Source: Corynebacterium renale
GTDB taxonomy: Bacteria; Actinomycetota; Actinomycetes; Mycobacteriales; Mycobacteriaceae
DNA: 64,000 nucleotides
NCBI RefSeq assembly: GCF_002563965.1
Contig: NZ_PDJF01000001.1
Location: 930,001-994,000 of the forward strand
Reading direction: 5' to 3'
In this document: in pieces, positions 26,489-35,936 of the stretch
How positions within the stretch are numbered: the stretch's first letter is position 1
How the letters are laid out: the number at the start of each line of letters is the position of its first letter
Program-made: the position numbers and the translations under genes
The notes under the pieces: model-generated
What the model was told of the DNA's origin: nothing
The model's input: the letters and a program-made list of their open reading frames with translations, nothing else
Databases searched by the model: none

Positions 26489-27226
26489 CACGGCCACCGA
26501 GCACAGCAGCAGCAGGGGCACGTCGCGCATGCCCACCTGCCGGGGCGTGATTTTCTCGCCGGCGCGCTGCTGCTTGGGGTAGTACCAGGCGCGCCACAGT
26601 GCCCATACCATCGCAATCGTGCCGCTTATCGACGTCGCCAGCACCGCACACATCACTGCCGCCACTGCGTGGTAGGCGATGGAGCCACGCCAGTAGGCGT
26701 CGTTGCGACGTTCGCGGATCATGGACTTCACGTAGGGGACGATGCCCGTGAAGTAGGCCGCGAGTAGGAAGGTGGCCTGGAAGGCTTCGCGGCCGAGGGG
26801 GAGGCCGGCGACCTGCATGAGGACGGGTAGGAGGAGGGCGGAGGCGATGGTCGTCGCGACGCCGGAGAGCGTGGAGCGGGCTCGGCCACGCAGTGTTTCC
26901 CACACGGCGATGGCCACGAGTGGCCCGAACCCGCACGCCCACCAGATCAACTCGGGTTGCAGGGCCAGGGCGGCGATGATCGCGACGAACGCGACGGCCC
27001 CGTACACGAGCACCGGCGGCAGGTAGTCGCGGCGGCGCGCCGCCGTGCGGGCGCGGGCGACCAGTCCGAAGGCGAAGAACGTGAAGTAGCCGAAGAACCA
27101 CGACGCCATGATTGCCAGCCACGGCCACCCCACGGCTCCTTGCGCGACCACGACCACCGTGCCCAGGATTGCGGGGGTGACGAGCATCGCCCACGCCCCG
27201 TGTTGGTTCGGAACCCAGCCCTTCAT
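26471..27226 (-). CDS. YwiC-like membrane protein
   Basis: 251 residues with about seven to eight membrane helices. The start MKGWVPNQHGAWAMLVTP is the family hallmark of YwiC-like proteins. Function is unknown. It starts 5 bases after the stop of the methyltransferase gene, so it is cotranscribed with it; its last six codons run antisense to the amidohydrolase end. Confidence 0.82.
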   Translation of the reverse strand: MKGWVPNQHGAWAMLVTPAILGTVVVVAQGAVGWPWLAIMASWFFGYFTFFAFGLVARARTAARRRDYLPPVLVYGAVAFVAIIAALALQPELIWWACGFGPLVAIAVWETLRGRARSTLSGVATTIASALLLPVLMQVAGLPLGREAFQATFLLAAYFTGIVPYVKSMIRERRNDAYWRGSIAYHAVAAVMCAVLATSISGTIAMVWALWRAWYYPKQQRAGEKITPRQVGMRDVPLLLLCSVAVLLIVL

Positions 27227-27231
27227 AACTC

Positions 27232-27975
27232 CTACTTTCGTTTGACGACGAGGACTAGGTTACTCGTCAGGAATTCCCGCACACCCGGCACCCGTACCAC
27301 CGGCCACGCCCACGACGGGTGGTAGCGCGGAAACGCAGCCACCACGTCGTAGTTGGAAGCCCAGCGGAGGCCGGCGGCGGCGGAGACGTCGAAAAGCGAA
27401 GTGCCGAACACGTTTTTTGGGTGGTGCCCGTGCTTGCGGGTGTACCGGTCGCGGGCGTACTCGCCGCCGAGGTAGTGCCACAGGCCGGTCTCGTGGCCGC
27501 CGAACGGGCCGAGCCACACCGTGTAACTCAGGACGACCAGGCCCCCGGGGCGGGTCACGCGCAGCATTTCCTCGCCCATCGCCCACGGCTTCGCGACGTG
27601 CTCCGCCACATTCGACGAATACGTCACATCAAACGCCTCGTCCCGGAACGGCAGCTCCAGCCCCGAACCGCGCACCGAAGCATGGCCCGTGATCCCGGCG
27701 GCGGCCATCTCCCCAACGTCCGGCTCCACCGACACGTACTCCGCCCCGCGCGCGGCGAACTCGGCGGCGAAGTACCCGGGCCCGCCGCCAACGTCGAGGA
27801 CCCGGCCGAGGGGGACGGCGCAGTCGTCGCAGAGCGCGGCCACTAACTCGGCGGTGTCGGCGGCGAGGTGCCCGTAAAAACGGTCCGGGTCCGACTGCTC
27901 GAAACGGAAGTCGCTGAGCAGCCCGAACGCGCGGCGCAGCGTGGCAAAGCGGGCGGTGCGGGGAAGTTTGGCCAT
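27232..27975 (-). CDS. mtrP: Class I SAM methyltransferase, MtrP/Rv0224c-like
   Basis: 247 residues. Rossmann SAM site VLDVGGGPGYFAAEF (near residue 65), acidic loop YVSVEPD, motif FDVTYSSNVAEHV and post-motif VTRPGGLVVLSY are all present. In C. glutamicum the ortholog NCgl2764 (MtrP) was reported to be needed for efficient membrane transport of trehalose mycolates, and M. tuberculosis Rv0224c has the same divergent glycosyltransferase neighbour. Start at ATG 27975 (MAKLPRTARF); an upstream in-frame start at 28035 would run into the divergent gene. Only 28 bases separate the two divergent start codons. Confidence 0.82.
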   Translation of the reverse strand: MAKLPRTARFATLRRAFGLLSDFRFEQSDPDRFYGHLAADTAELVAALCDDCAVPLGRVLDVGGGPGYFAAEFAARGAEYVSVEPDVGEMAAAGITGHASVRGSGLELPFRDEAFDVTYSSNVAEHVAKPWAMGEEMLRVTRPGGLVVLSYTVWLGPFGGHETGLWHYLGGEYARDRYTRKHGHHPKNVFGTSLFDVSAAAGLRWASNYDVVAAFPRYHPSWAWPVVRVPGVREFLTSNLVLVVKRK

Positions 27976-28003
27976 GCCCACCAGGCTACTAGGATGGGCA
28001 AAG

Positions 28004-29077
28004 ATGAAAATTATTCTGTTGTGCTGGCGCGACACCGCACACCCGCAAGGCGGCGGCTCGGAACGCTACCTGGAGCGCGTCGGGGAGTACCTGGCACGGC
28101 AGGGCCACGAGGTGATCTTCCGGTCCGCGGCGTTCACCGACGCGAAACGCCAGCTGCAGCGCGGCGGCGTCACTTTCCAGCGCGCGGGCGGCAAGTACAC
28201 GGTGTATCTGCGGGCGCTGGTGTCGTTGGCGGTGGGCCGGCTGCGGGGGGCGGACGTGGTCGTCGATACGCATAATGGGATCCCGTTTTTTGCGCGCCTG
28301 GCCACGCGGGCGCCGGTTGTGGTGCTCACGCACCATTGTCACAAGGAGCAGTGGCCGGTGGCGGGTCCGCTGCTGGGGCGGGTCGGGTGGTTTCTGGAGT
28401 CGCAGGTGGTCCCGCGCGTGTACCGGCGGGCGCGGTGGGTGACGGTCTCGCAGGCTAGCCGCGCCGAGCTGCCCGCGGTCCGCGACGTGACGGTGATCGG
28501 CAATGGGGTGGATCCGCTGCCTAACTTCCCGCGCCTGCCCAGTGATGGCCGCCGCCACCTGGTTACGTTGTCGCGTCTGGTGCCGCACAAGCAGATCGAG
28601 CACGCGATCGACGTGCTGGCACACCTGCCGGACGACGTGGTCCTCGATGTGATTGGTTCCGGCTGGTGGGCCGATGATCTGCGCGAATACGCGGCCCCGC
28701 TGAGTGATCGGGTGGTTTTCCACGGCCACGTTTCTGAATCGTTCAAGCACGCGTTGCTCGACCGCGCCGAACTCCACCTCATGCCGTCACGCAAGGAAGG
28801 CTGGGGGCTGGCGGTCACCGAAGCCGCGCAGCACGGCGTCCCCACCGTGGGTTACCGCAGCTCAGGCGGGTTGCAAGACTCAATCGACGACGGGGTCACC
28901 GGAGTGCTCGTGGACGTAGGTTCGCTTACCGACGCCGTCGTGAAGCTTCTTGACGACCCCACCCGCAGGAAACGCCTCGGCGCGGCGGCCAAGCAGAAGG
29001 CGGCCGGCATGTCGTGGAAGGAAACCGGCCGCGCTTGGGAGGAACTACTGCGTGACGTGCACGTGAATTCTTGGTAA
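28004..29077 (+). CDS. GT4 family glycosyltransferase (Rv0225-like)
   Basis: 357 residues, GT-B fold, cytosolic. N-terminal acceptor domain begins MKIILLCWRDTAHPQGGGSERY; the donor domain contains the GT4 signature SRKEGWGLAVTEAAQHGVPTVGY with the expected Glu near residue 285. The likely donor is a nucleotide sugar; the acceptor is unknown. Location beside mtrP and upstream of the tmaT/aftD cluster suggests envelope glycan or lipid synthesis. ATG 28004 is chosen: the frame is open to 27941 but that would overlap mtrP. Confidence 0.85.
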   Translation: MKIILLCWRDTAHPQGGGSERYLERVGEYLARQGHEVIFRSAAFTDAKRQLQRGGVTFQRAGGKYTVYLRALVSLAVGRLRGADVVVDTHNGIPFFARLATRAPVVVLTHHCHKEQWPVAGPLLGRVGWFLESQVVPRVYRRARWVTVSQASRAELPAVRDVTVIGNGVDPLPNFPRLPSDGRRHLVTLSRLVPHKQIEHAIDVLAHLPDDVVLDVIGSGWWADDLREYAAPLSDRVVFHGHVSESFKHALLDRAELHLMPSRKEGWGLAVTEAAQHGVPTVGYRSSGGLQDSIDDGVTGVLVDVGSLTDAVVKLLDDPTRRKRLGAAAKQKAAGMSWKETGRAWEELLRDVHVNSW

Positions 29078-29144
29078 CGAACCCTGCGGACGGCCCGCAA
29101 ACCGGATAGACACATAAGACGTACTACTTTTCTAGGAGGATTTT

Positions 29145-31121
29145 GTGTCTACTCTTCGTCGCGCCGTCGCCGTCGCCACCGCATGCGCCGCGGCAGCACT
29201 TGGAACGCAGGTCGCTGCCGCCCAGGGGCCGGCCCGTTTCACTATTTCCAACATCACCGATTTCCACGGCCACATCGAACTGGTCACGGATAAGAACGGC
29301 AACATCACCGAACCGGGCGCCGAACGCCTAAAGTGTGCCGTCGACCGCGCCACCGCCGGCAAGGCTTCCGCGTTCGTGTCCTCGGGCGACAACGTGGGCG
29401 GAACGCCGTTCGTGTCCGCGATCCTGGATGACGCGCCAACGATCGACATCCTCAACGCCATGGGACTGGAGGCGACGGCGGTGGGCAACCACGAATTCGA
29501 CAAGGGCACCGCCGACCTGCGCGACCGTATCATGCCGGAGTCCAACTTCCCGACCCTCGGCGCCAACGTCGACGGCCTGGACATGCCCCCGTACTGGATC
29601 AAGGAGATGGACGGCGTCAAGGTCGCGTTCATTGGCACCGTCACCGACGACACCAAAAACCTGGTCTCCCCCGGCCTGATCGACGACGTCTCCTTCCGCG
29701 ATGCCGTCACCGTGACCAACCAGCTTGCCGACGAACTCACCGCCTCCGGGGCCGCCGACGTCATCGTGGCGCTCATCCACGAAGGCGCCATGGAGACCAA
29801 GACGTTCTCCCCGAACGTCGACGTGGTCTTCGCCGGCCACTCGCACCTGGAGGTCCCGCCGACGGGCACCCAGCCGCTGGTTGTGCAGGCCGGCTCGTAC
29901 AGTAAAAACCTGGCCAACGTTGACCTCGCCTACGACCGCGCCACCGACACGGTGACCGTCGAAAAGGCAGAAGTCCTGGGAGTGGACCAGATCGCCGACT
30001 GCCTCACCCCCTACCCGGAGATCGCGGCCCTCGTGCAGGAAGCCCAAGCCGCCGCTGACGTCGAAGGTTCCAAGGTCGTCGCCCAGTCCCCGGCGGCGTT
30101 CTACCGCGGGAAGAACGAAGGCGGCGACTCGGGCTCCAACCGCGGGGTGGAATCCACGCTCAACAACCTGCTCGCGGAGGTCGCGAAAGCGGGGATCACT
30201 AAGAACACCACCGTCACCGCGGACATCGGCGTCATGAACGCGGGCGGCGTGCGCGACGACCTGCCCGCCGGGGAGATCACGTACAAGGACGCGTTCTCCG
30301 TCCAACCGTTCGGTAACGACATCACCTACACCCGGCTAAGCGGCGCCGCCTTCAAGGAGGCACTGGAACAGCAGTGGAAGGACCCGGCCGCCGACCGCCC
30401 CGTCCTCTCCCTGGGAGTTTCCAACAACGTGTCCTACACCTACGACCCGAAAGCCCCGCAGGGTAGCCGCATCACCTCGGTGACCGTCGACGGCCAACCG
30501 CTCGACCCGGCCAAGGAGTACGTTGTGGCGGGCTCCACCTTCCTGCTCGGCGGCGGGGATAACTTTAAAGCTTTCACGAAGGGCACCCCGCTGCCGTCGA
30601 CAGGCTTCATCGACGTGACCGCCTTCAACGAGTACCTGGCGGGTACGCCGGACCTCGCGCCCCGCGGCGGCCAGTCCAACGTGGGTATTCACCTGCCGGA
30701 GGCCGTCCGGGCTGGCGAGGAGGTGACCGTCGAGCTGAATTCGTTGATGTACACGCAGGGCGAGACGGCCCAGCAGGTCACCGTGGAGCTCGCCGGCGCG
30801 ACCGCAACCGCCGACATCACCCCCGATTTCGGCCCGGCAGGCTACGGGGAGGCCGGCACAGCGACCGTCACCCTCCCGGTCCCGGCGGACGCGGCAGGCG
30901 AGCAGGTTCTTCGCGTCACGACGGACGCCGGCACCGACGTCACCCTCCCTGTGGACGTGAGCGGCGGGGATTCCAACGATTTCCTCACCGGTTCCGCGGT
31001 CGGCTCATCGGCGGGCGTGTTCTCTGTGGTGGCGGTGGTGTTTGGCCTGATCGCAGCCGCTGCACCGTTGATTGCGGACCGCGTGCGCCCGATTTTGGGG
31101 CAGTTCGGGATCCGGATTTAG
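29145..31121 (+). CDS. Secreted 5'-nucleotidase/2',3'-cyclic phosphodiesterase, membrane anchored
   Basis: 658 residues, GTG start after AGGAGGA. Signal peptide ends in QVAAAQ near residue 27. Metallophosphatase motifs in order: ITDFHGH, SGDNVGG, GNHEFDKG, HEG and GHSHLE (residues about 35-240), then the 5'-nucleotidase C-terminal substrate domain (about 320-520) with GGVRDDLP and GGGDNF. A beta-rich segment and one C-terminal helix with a short tail ending FGIRI follow. It would release nucleosides and phosphate outside the cell. The stop overlaps that of the convergent gene by 4 bases. The stretch 29078-29144 has only its ribosome site. Confidence 0.9.
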   Translation: MSTLRRAVAVATACAAAALGTQVAAAQGPARFTISNITDFHGHIELVTDKNGNITEPGAERLKCAVDRATAGKASAFVSSGDNVGGTPFVSAILDDAPTIDILNAMGLEATAVGNHEFDKGTADLRDRIMPESNFPTLGANVDGLDMPPYWIKEMDGVKVAFIGTVTDDTKNLVSPGLIDDVSFRDAVTVTNQLADELTASGAADVIVALIHEGAMETKTFSPNVDVVFAGHSHLEVPPTGTQPLVVQAGSYSKNLANVDLAYDRATDTVTVEKAEVLGVDQIADCLTPYPEIAALVQEAQAAADVEGSKVVAQSPAAFYRGKNEGGDSGSNRGVESTLNNLLAEVAKAGITKNTTVTADIGVMNAGGVRDDLPAGEITYKDAFSVQPFGNDITYTRLSGAAFKEALEQQWKDPAADRPVLSLGVSNNVSYTYDPKAPQGSRITSVTVDGQPLDPAKEYVVAGSTFLLGGGDNFKAFTKGTPLPSTGFIDVTAFNEYLAGTPDLAPRGGQSNVGIHLPEAVRAGEEVTVELNSLMYTQGETAQQVTVELAGATATADITPDFGPAGYGEAGTATVTLPVPADAAGEQVLRVTTDAGTDVTLPVDVSGGDSNDFLTGSAVGSSAGVFSVVAVVFGLIAAAAPLIADRVRPILGQFGIRI

Positions 31122-32218
31122 CGCTGCGACACGTCGCCGGTTAGCCGCGCCACGGACGCGAAGACCGACGGACGCAGGGCCGCCACAAAGCCTCCCGTGA
31201 ACACGGCTACGACTAGGAACATCACCAGCCCGGTGAAACCTTCCTGGTTCGTGGCCGCAAACATGTGATTCAGGTTGGTCAGTGCCCCGGTCAAGAAGAC
31301 GAGCGCCACGTGCACCACGATGAACACGACGAAGAACACCATGACCGGGAAGTGCAGCACGCGGGCCTGGTCCTTGGTGAAGAACGTCCACTTCGCCGGC
31401 CAGAGGGGGCTCAGGCGCAGGCCGGACACGATCGCCAGCGGGGCGGCGATGAAAATCACCGCAAAGTACATCAGCTGCTGGAGTCCGTTGTAGTGGATCC
31501 AACTGTCGTGGGTGGGCCAGTCGAGGCTCGCGTATTGCAGGCCGGCGGACAGGGCGTTCGGGAAAACTTCCCAACTGGAGGGAACCACGCGCGCCCACTG
31601 GCCCGTCACTATGAGGAGAATGACGAAAATGACGCCGTTGAGGAGCCAGAGGGCGTCGATAAGCATGTGGAACCAGGTGGTCAGGGTCAGTTTCGGGCGC
31701 GTTTTCCCGCGGGGGCGCCAGTAGCCGGCCGGACGGGTTTCGCGGCGCACGATGATGCCCGTGCGGATGATCCCGGCCATCAGGAAAATATTCAGCGCGT
31801 GTGCCCACGACGCCCACCACGGCACCCCGACCGGCGCGTCGGCAGGCATGGGGGCGGCGCCGTCGTAGCGGTCCAGGAATGCGGCGCCGGCGTCGGTGCC
31901 CAACCACCAGCGCGAACCCAGCACCGCGGCAGCCAGCAGCACGACGGCGCCGACAATCCACGGCCACACTGCCCGCTTCTCGACGACCGGTTCCTCCGGC
32001 GTCGCCGCCGGTTCTGGAGTTGGCGCGACGGGAGTGGGGGCGGGCGCGGCCGCGGGCGGCGCGGCGGCCGGCGGAACCGCAGCAGGCGGGACCGCAGCGG
32101 GCGGGACAGCGGCCGGCGGCGCGGCAGCCGGCGGCGCGGCAGCAGGAGGAACGGCTGGCGGCGGGACGGCGGCTCCCGGCGGGGTGGGTGCCGGTGGGGT
32201 TGGGCGGTTGTCGGTCAC
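31118..32218 (-). CDS. Cytochrome b-type membrane protein with Pro/Ala repeat tail
   Basis: 366 residues, GTG start overlapping the previous gene by 4 bases (GTGA). Residues 18-75 are a Pro-Ala repeat; then a first helix (WPWIVGAVVLLAAAV) and a four-helix bundle with candidate haem His in WASWAHALNIF, TTWFHMLIDALW, HYNGLQQ and VLHFPVMVFF/VVHVALVF. This looks like a cytochrome b561/formate-dehydrogenase-gamma type di-haem subunit, but no partner redox enzyme lies next to it. Electron donor and acceptor are unknown. Confidence 0.75.
   Translation of the reverse strand: MTDNRPTPPAPTPPGAAVPPPAVPPAAAPPAAAPPAAVPPAAVPPAAVPPAAAPPAAAPAPTPVAPTPEPAATPEEPVVEKRAVWPWIVGAVVLLAAAVLGSRWWLGTDAGAAFLDRYDGAAPMPADAPVGVPWWASWAHALNIFLMAGIIRTGIIVRRETRPAGYWRPRGKTRPKLTLTTWFHMLIDALWLLNGVIFVILLIVTGQWARVVPSSWEVFPNALSAGLQYASLDWPTHDSWIHYNGLQQLMYFAVIFIAAPLAIVSGLRLSPLWPAKWTFFTKDQARVLHFPVMVFFVVFIVVHVALVFLTGALTNLNHMFAATNQEGFTGLVMFLVVAVFTGGFVAALRPSVFASVARLTGDVSQR
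32041..32164. repeat. Degenerate 15-bp tandem repeat encoding Pro-Pro-Ala-Ala units
   Basis: Near-perfect copies of a 15-base unit encode PPAAA/PPAAV blocks about eight times in the N-terminal tail of the cytochrome b gene. The high identity of the units suggests slippage and length variation between strains. Confidence 0.75.
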
Positions 32219-33639
32219 CGTTGTGTCCTTCCTCTGGTCGCGGTTAAAGCCCTTCTACTGTATCCGGCGGTTAGCGGTATGACCAGCCACCAGGCTGCCA
32301 GGAGAAGGAGGGCGGGCCAGCGTGTGGGTGGTTTTCCGCCGGGTTTGGCTAAACATTCACCGGTCGCCGGGTCCACGACGGTGCCAACCCCGAGCTCGTG
32401 CAGCCGGGCCAGGTCGCGGGCTTCCCACGCGGCGTCGGCGTCGGCCCACTCCGGGGTGGGCTTATCGACGACCACGCCATCCACTCGCAGGCCCCCGGGG
32501 TAGAGGGCGTCGGTGGTTTTGAACCAGGGGTTGATGAGGGGCCCGTCGATAAGCGTGGTCGCGCCGGGCAGGAATACGGTGCCTTCCGCGCACGCGCTGT
32601 GCGGGGTGTCTAGCGCGGCGGGGCGCAGGGCGGCGAGTTGGGCGGGCGCGCCGACGAGATTCGCGCACGCCAGCACCAGCCCTATCGCGGCGACGGGTGC
32701 CGGCCGGATGTGCGCGGCCAGGATGACCGCCGCCGGGATGCCCAGGAGGAGGAATTTGTGGGCGTCGCGGGCCAAACCGGCCCCGGGGATCGTGGTGAGG
32801 ACCCATTCCCACGCCCCGGGCGCGAGCACCGCGAAAAGTGGAACGCCGATGGCCACCACGCCCAGGAACGCCGCGCTTGCGGGAAGTCCCCGCCACCCGG
32901 CCAGCAGGACGCACGCCAACGCCACCCCGACCCACACCGGCACCCCGGCGATTAAGTCCGCGTTCCAGATCCCGGACCCGCCGAACAATGCCCACCCGTC
33001 GCGGGGCGCGAACGCCCGCACCGATTCCGCGCTCACCGGCGCGCCGGGGGAGACCAGCGAAGGCACCAGCCACGGCAGGCACAGGACCACGCCCACGGGA
33101 AGGGCGCGCCCCCGGGAGGATACTACGCCTGCCAGCACGGCGAAGACGGCGCCCGTCGGGCTAAGCGTTGCCGGCCACATGAGCGCCCACTGGGCGAGAT
33201 GACGCCTGGTCACGCCCAGGTAGACGATCCCGGGGAGCAGCCACCCGCACAGCACCAGCGACCAGTGGCCCTGCGCCAACCTCTCCAGAACGGCGGGCGA
33301 CCAGCAGGCCACGAGCATGGCAAGGGCCGTGGCCCACGGTCCGGCGGCCGCGCGGCGCGCCCACGCGACCGCAGCGCCCACAGCTGCGCACGCCCCGGCT
33401 ACCAGGAGCAGGCGCACCACCCACGACGCCGGCACCACCGCGCCGATCACCGCGAGGACGGCGTCTTGGGGGGTGGCGCGGGCGGCGTCGTGAAGCCCGA
33501 GAGCGTGCCCGGTCAGCCCCGGGTGATCGAGGACCAGCATGTCCCTGTGCGCGAGCACCCCCGGCCCCGCCAGCACGAGCGCGAGTGGCCCGACGAGAAT
33601 GGTGGCCCACGCCCACAGCAGGATCACCCGCGCGGACAT
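32215..33639 (-). CDS. Polytopic membrane protein, Rv0226c-like
   Basis: 474 residues with 10 or more membrane helices and a C-terminal periplasmic segment with Cys (CAEGTVFLPG, TGECLAKPGG). Its ATG follows the DUF3068 stop directly (TAAATG). The position between the DUF3068 gene and downstream genes equals Rv0226c in M. tuberculosis. The topology resembles GT-C glycosyltransferases, but no sure catalytic Asp motif was identified, so only a membrane envelope protein is claimed. Confidence 0.75.
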   Translation of the reverse strand: MSARVILLWAWATILVGPLALVLAGPGVLAHRDMLVLDHPGLTGHALGLHDAARATPQDAVLAVIGAVVPASWVVRLLLVAGACAAVGAAVAWARRAAAGPWATALAMLVACWSPAVLERLAQGHWSLVLCGWLLPGIVYLGVTRRHLAQWALMWPATLSPTGAVFAVLAGVVSSRGRALPVGVVLCLPWLVPSLVSPGAPVSAESVRAFAPRDGWALFGGSGIWNADLIAGVPVWVGVALACVLLAGWRGLPASAAFLGVVAIGVPLFAVLAPGAWEWVLTTIPGAGLARDAHKFLLLGIPAAVILAAHIRPAPVAAIGLVLACANLVGAPAQLAALRPAALDTPHSACAEGTVFLPGATTLIDGPLINPWFKTTDALYPGGLRVDGVVVDKPTPEWADADAAWEARDLARLHELGVGTVVDPATGECLAKPGGKPPTRWPALLLLAAWWLVIPLTAGYSRRALTATRGRTQR

Positions 33640-34836
33640 TTACAGGCTTCCGCGGCGATTACGCAAAATCTCGACGACCGCCCGCGCCACAACCACGAGC
33701 AGCAGGAACTTGCACACCCACGACAGCAAAGCCAGGTTGCGCTTCGTGGAGATCACGTCTTGGGCGTAGGCCTCCTGGGTGGCGCGGGTTTCGGCGTCCC
33801 AGTTGAGGTTCGCGGAGAAGGCGGAGCGGCTGGAGTGCGGCTTCAAAGCGTCACCGTGGGCGTCTTCGTCGTCGGCGGCGAGGTAGAGGTGCATGATTTC
33901 GTGGCTGTCCACGATCTCGCCGGACTGTGGTTCCACGAGGAGTTCGCGGGTGGCCGTGTAGTAGGTGTTGACCTCCACCAGGTCCTCGGGTTTGAGGCCG
34001 CGGCGGGTGCGCTCGGGGGCGTCGAAAAGCTGGGCGGCGGGCAGTTCCATGGTGGAGAAATTGATGTTGGACACCCGGTGGTCGGGCTGGCCTTCGTAGA
34101 CGACGCGCCGCGGTTCAAGGGTTTGGGCGAACCGGTAGACCGTCATCCCGGAGTCGGTGGTGGTTTCTTCGACGAAGTCCAGCGGCTCAGAGGTCATGGC
34201 CAGCCGGTCGTAGTATTCGTAGGACTTCTTCTCCGTCACGGAGGGGAAGAAGTATTGGACGCCGTCGCGGGTGGAGTTGCTCATCAGCATGCCACTGCTG
34301 GCGCGTGGGATGGAGATCATCAGGGACGCGTCGGGTTCAGCGACCGGCATCCGGGAGCTCTTTTCCAGGCGGACCTGGTCGGTGAGCTCGGCGACGGCAG
34401 TATCGCCGTTCTTGACGCGGATGAGGGCGTTGATGTCGACTTCGTCAGATTCCTCGGCTTCGACGGTGACGGCGTCGTACGCAATGTGCAACACCCCGGG
34501 GTCGGACCAGCAGTGCAGGGGAGAAAGGTAGCCCTTGTCGCAGCCGGGTTGGTCTTTGGCCCAGGTTGGGACGTCGTCGAGGGCGTGCGCGCTGAGCGCC
34601 AGGACGGTGGTTTTCGTCGGCTCCATGGTCACGTGCCGGGAAATGCCGACCGGAAGTTGCGACATATTTTGCAACCGCCACCGCGGGATCACGTCGCCTG
34701 CCAGCAATAACAGCACGGCACTGATGGCCAGGTACACAAGGACGAGCCGACACTTGCGGCTCAAGCGGCCGCGCAGCGCCTCGACGGGCCCCGGCTGCAC
34801 ACCGGCGTATTCCGGCATGCGTGAGTCAGTGCTCAT
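33640..34836 (-). CDS. DUF3068 membrane protein, Rv0227c-like
   Basis: 398 residues: a cytoplasmic start, one helix (about 32-50), a large extracytoplasmic beta-rich domain of roughly 310 residues, and a C-terminal helix (about 370-388). DUF3068 proteins are conserved across mycolate-containing actinobacteria at this position; some databases label them PorA family but no pore activity is implied here. It heads a minus-strand operon with the Rv0226c-like and cytochrome b genes, and is divergent from tmaT with 59 bases between. A role in mycolate glycolipid handling is an inference from context. Confidence 0.82.
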   Translation of the reverse strand: MSTDSRMPEYAGVQPGPVEALRGRLSRKCRLVLVYLAISAVLLLLAGDVIPRWRLQNMSQLPVGISRHVTMEPTKTTVLALSAHALDDVPTWAKDQPGCDKGYLSPLHCWSDPGVLHIAYDAVTVEAEESDEVDINALIRVKNGDTAVAELTDQVRLEKSSRMPVAEPDASLMISIPRASSGMLMSNSTRDGVQYFFPSVTEKKSYEYYDRLAMTSEPLDFVEETTTDSGMTVYRFAQTLEPRRVVYEGQPDHRVSNINFSTMELPAAQLFDAPERTRRGLKPEDLVEVNTYYTATRELLVEPQSGEIVDSHEIMHLYLAADDEDAHGDALKPHSSRSAFSANLNWDAETRATQEAYAQDVISTKRNLALLSWVCKFLLLVVVARAVVEILRNRRGSL

Positions 34837-34895
34837 GGACCAGGGGCTCCTTTTTTACTTGTGCTGGGCGTTCTTGCACGTATCCTAGTAGAACT

Positions 34896-35936
34896 ATGGT
34901 CAATCCTCCCAACGCCCGGTTTAATGCCCACTTGCAGGGGGTACGCGCGGTGGCCGCGGTGGGGGTACTGGTGACGCACGTGGCGTTCCAGACGGGCCTG
35001 GACGCCCGGTTTCCGGTGCTGGGCCGGTTAGATTTTTTCGTGGCCGTTTTCTTCGCGCTGTCGGCTTTCGTGCTGTGGCGGGGGAAGCGGCGTTCGGTGT
35101 CTAGCTATTATCGACGCCGCTTCGCCCGCCTTGCGCCCGCCTACCTGACGTGCGTGGTCCTGGTGCTGGCACTGTTCCCGGTGGCGTTTGGTGCCACCCC
35201 GGCGCAGGTGTTTGCCCAGCTGACGGGAACCCAGATTTACGTGCCGCACGGCCTGGTCGGGGGTTTGACGCACCTGTGGTCCCTGTGTGTGGAGTTCGCG
35301 TTTTACCTGGTGTTCCCGCTGCTGCTCCGGTTGCCGGTGTGGTTGGTGCTGGTTGGCGGGGCGGCTGGTTTTGTGTGGCCGTGGATGATTCCGGCGGACC
35401 CGGGGTCGGTGAACCTGCAGATTTGGCCGCCGTCCTACGCGCCGTGGTTTGCGGTTGGGATTCTTGCCGCCGAGCTGGAGCGGCGTGGGGTTCCGTCCTG
35501 GTTGCGGGCCGTGCTGCGCCCGCGGGCCGCGTGGTGGGCCGCAGCGGCGCTGGTGGCGTGGGTGGCTAGCCGCGAGTGGTTCGGGCCCGTGGGTTTGGAG
35601 CACCCGACGCCGGCGGAATTCAACGCCCGCATCGCGGCCGGGACGGTGTTCGCGGTGGCGGTCGTCTGGCCGTACGCGCTCGTGCCGCGCGGCGGGAGCC
35701 TCCTGACTACCGCGCCGGTGCAGAAAGTAGGCGACTGGTCCTATTCCTTATTCCTCTGGCACGTCGCGGTGTTGTCGGTGGCGTTCCCGGTGGTCGGCGT
35801 GCCCGAATTTAGTGGGTCGTTCCTACCGGTCCTTGCGGTGACTCTTGCCGGCTCGTTGGTGGTGGCGGCGTTGTTCTACGAGGTGGTGGAACAGCGCACG
35901 CGACCGCGGCAAGGCCCAGTAGAGCCAGCGCCGTAG
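34896..35936 (+). CDS. tmaT: Membrane acyltransferase 3, TmaT-like (trehalose mycolate acetylation)
   Basis: 346 residues, about ten helices. The acyltransferase-3 start LQGVRAVAAVGVLVTHVAF carries the conserved His (about residue 28), followed by GRLDFFVAVFFALSAFVLW and RRFARLAPAYL. In C. glutamicum, TmaT (NCgl2759) acetylates trehalose monocorynomycolate, a step needed for MmpL-dependent export; Rv0228 is the mycobacterial counterpart beside Rv0227c. ATG 34896 gives the normal N-terminus; the frame continues up to 34821. The last 43 codons run antisense to the end of aftD. Confidence 0.85.
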   Translation: MVNPPNARFNAHLQGVRAVAAVGVLVTHVAFQTGLDARFPVLGRLDFFVAVFFALSAFVLWRGKRRSVSSYYRRRFARLAPAYLTCVVLVLALFPVAFGATPAQVFAQLTGTQIYVPHGLVGGLTHLWSLCVEFAFYLVFPLLLRLPVWLVLVGGAAGFVWPWMIPADPGSVNLQIWPPSYAPWFAVGILAAELERRGVPSWLRAVLRPRAAWWAAAALVAWVASREWFGPVGLEHPTPAEFNARIAAGTVFAVAVVWPYALVPRGGSLLTTAPVQKVGDWSYSLFLWHVAVLSVAFPVVGVPEFSGSFLPVLAVTLAGSLVVAALFYEVVEQRTRPRQGPVEPAP

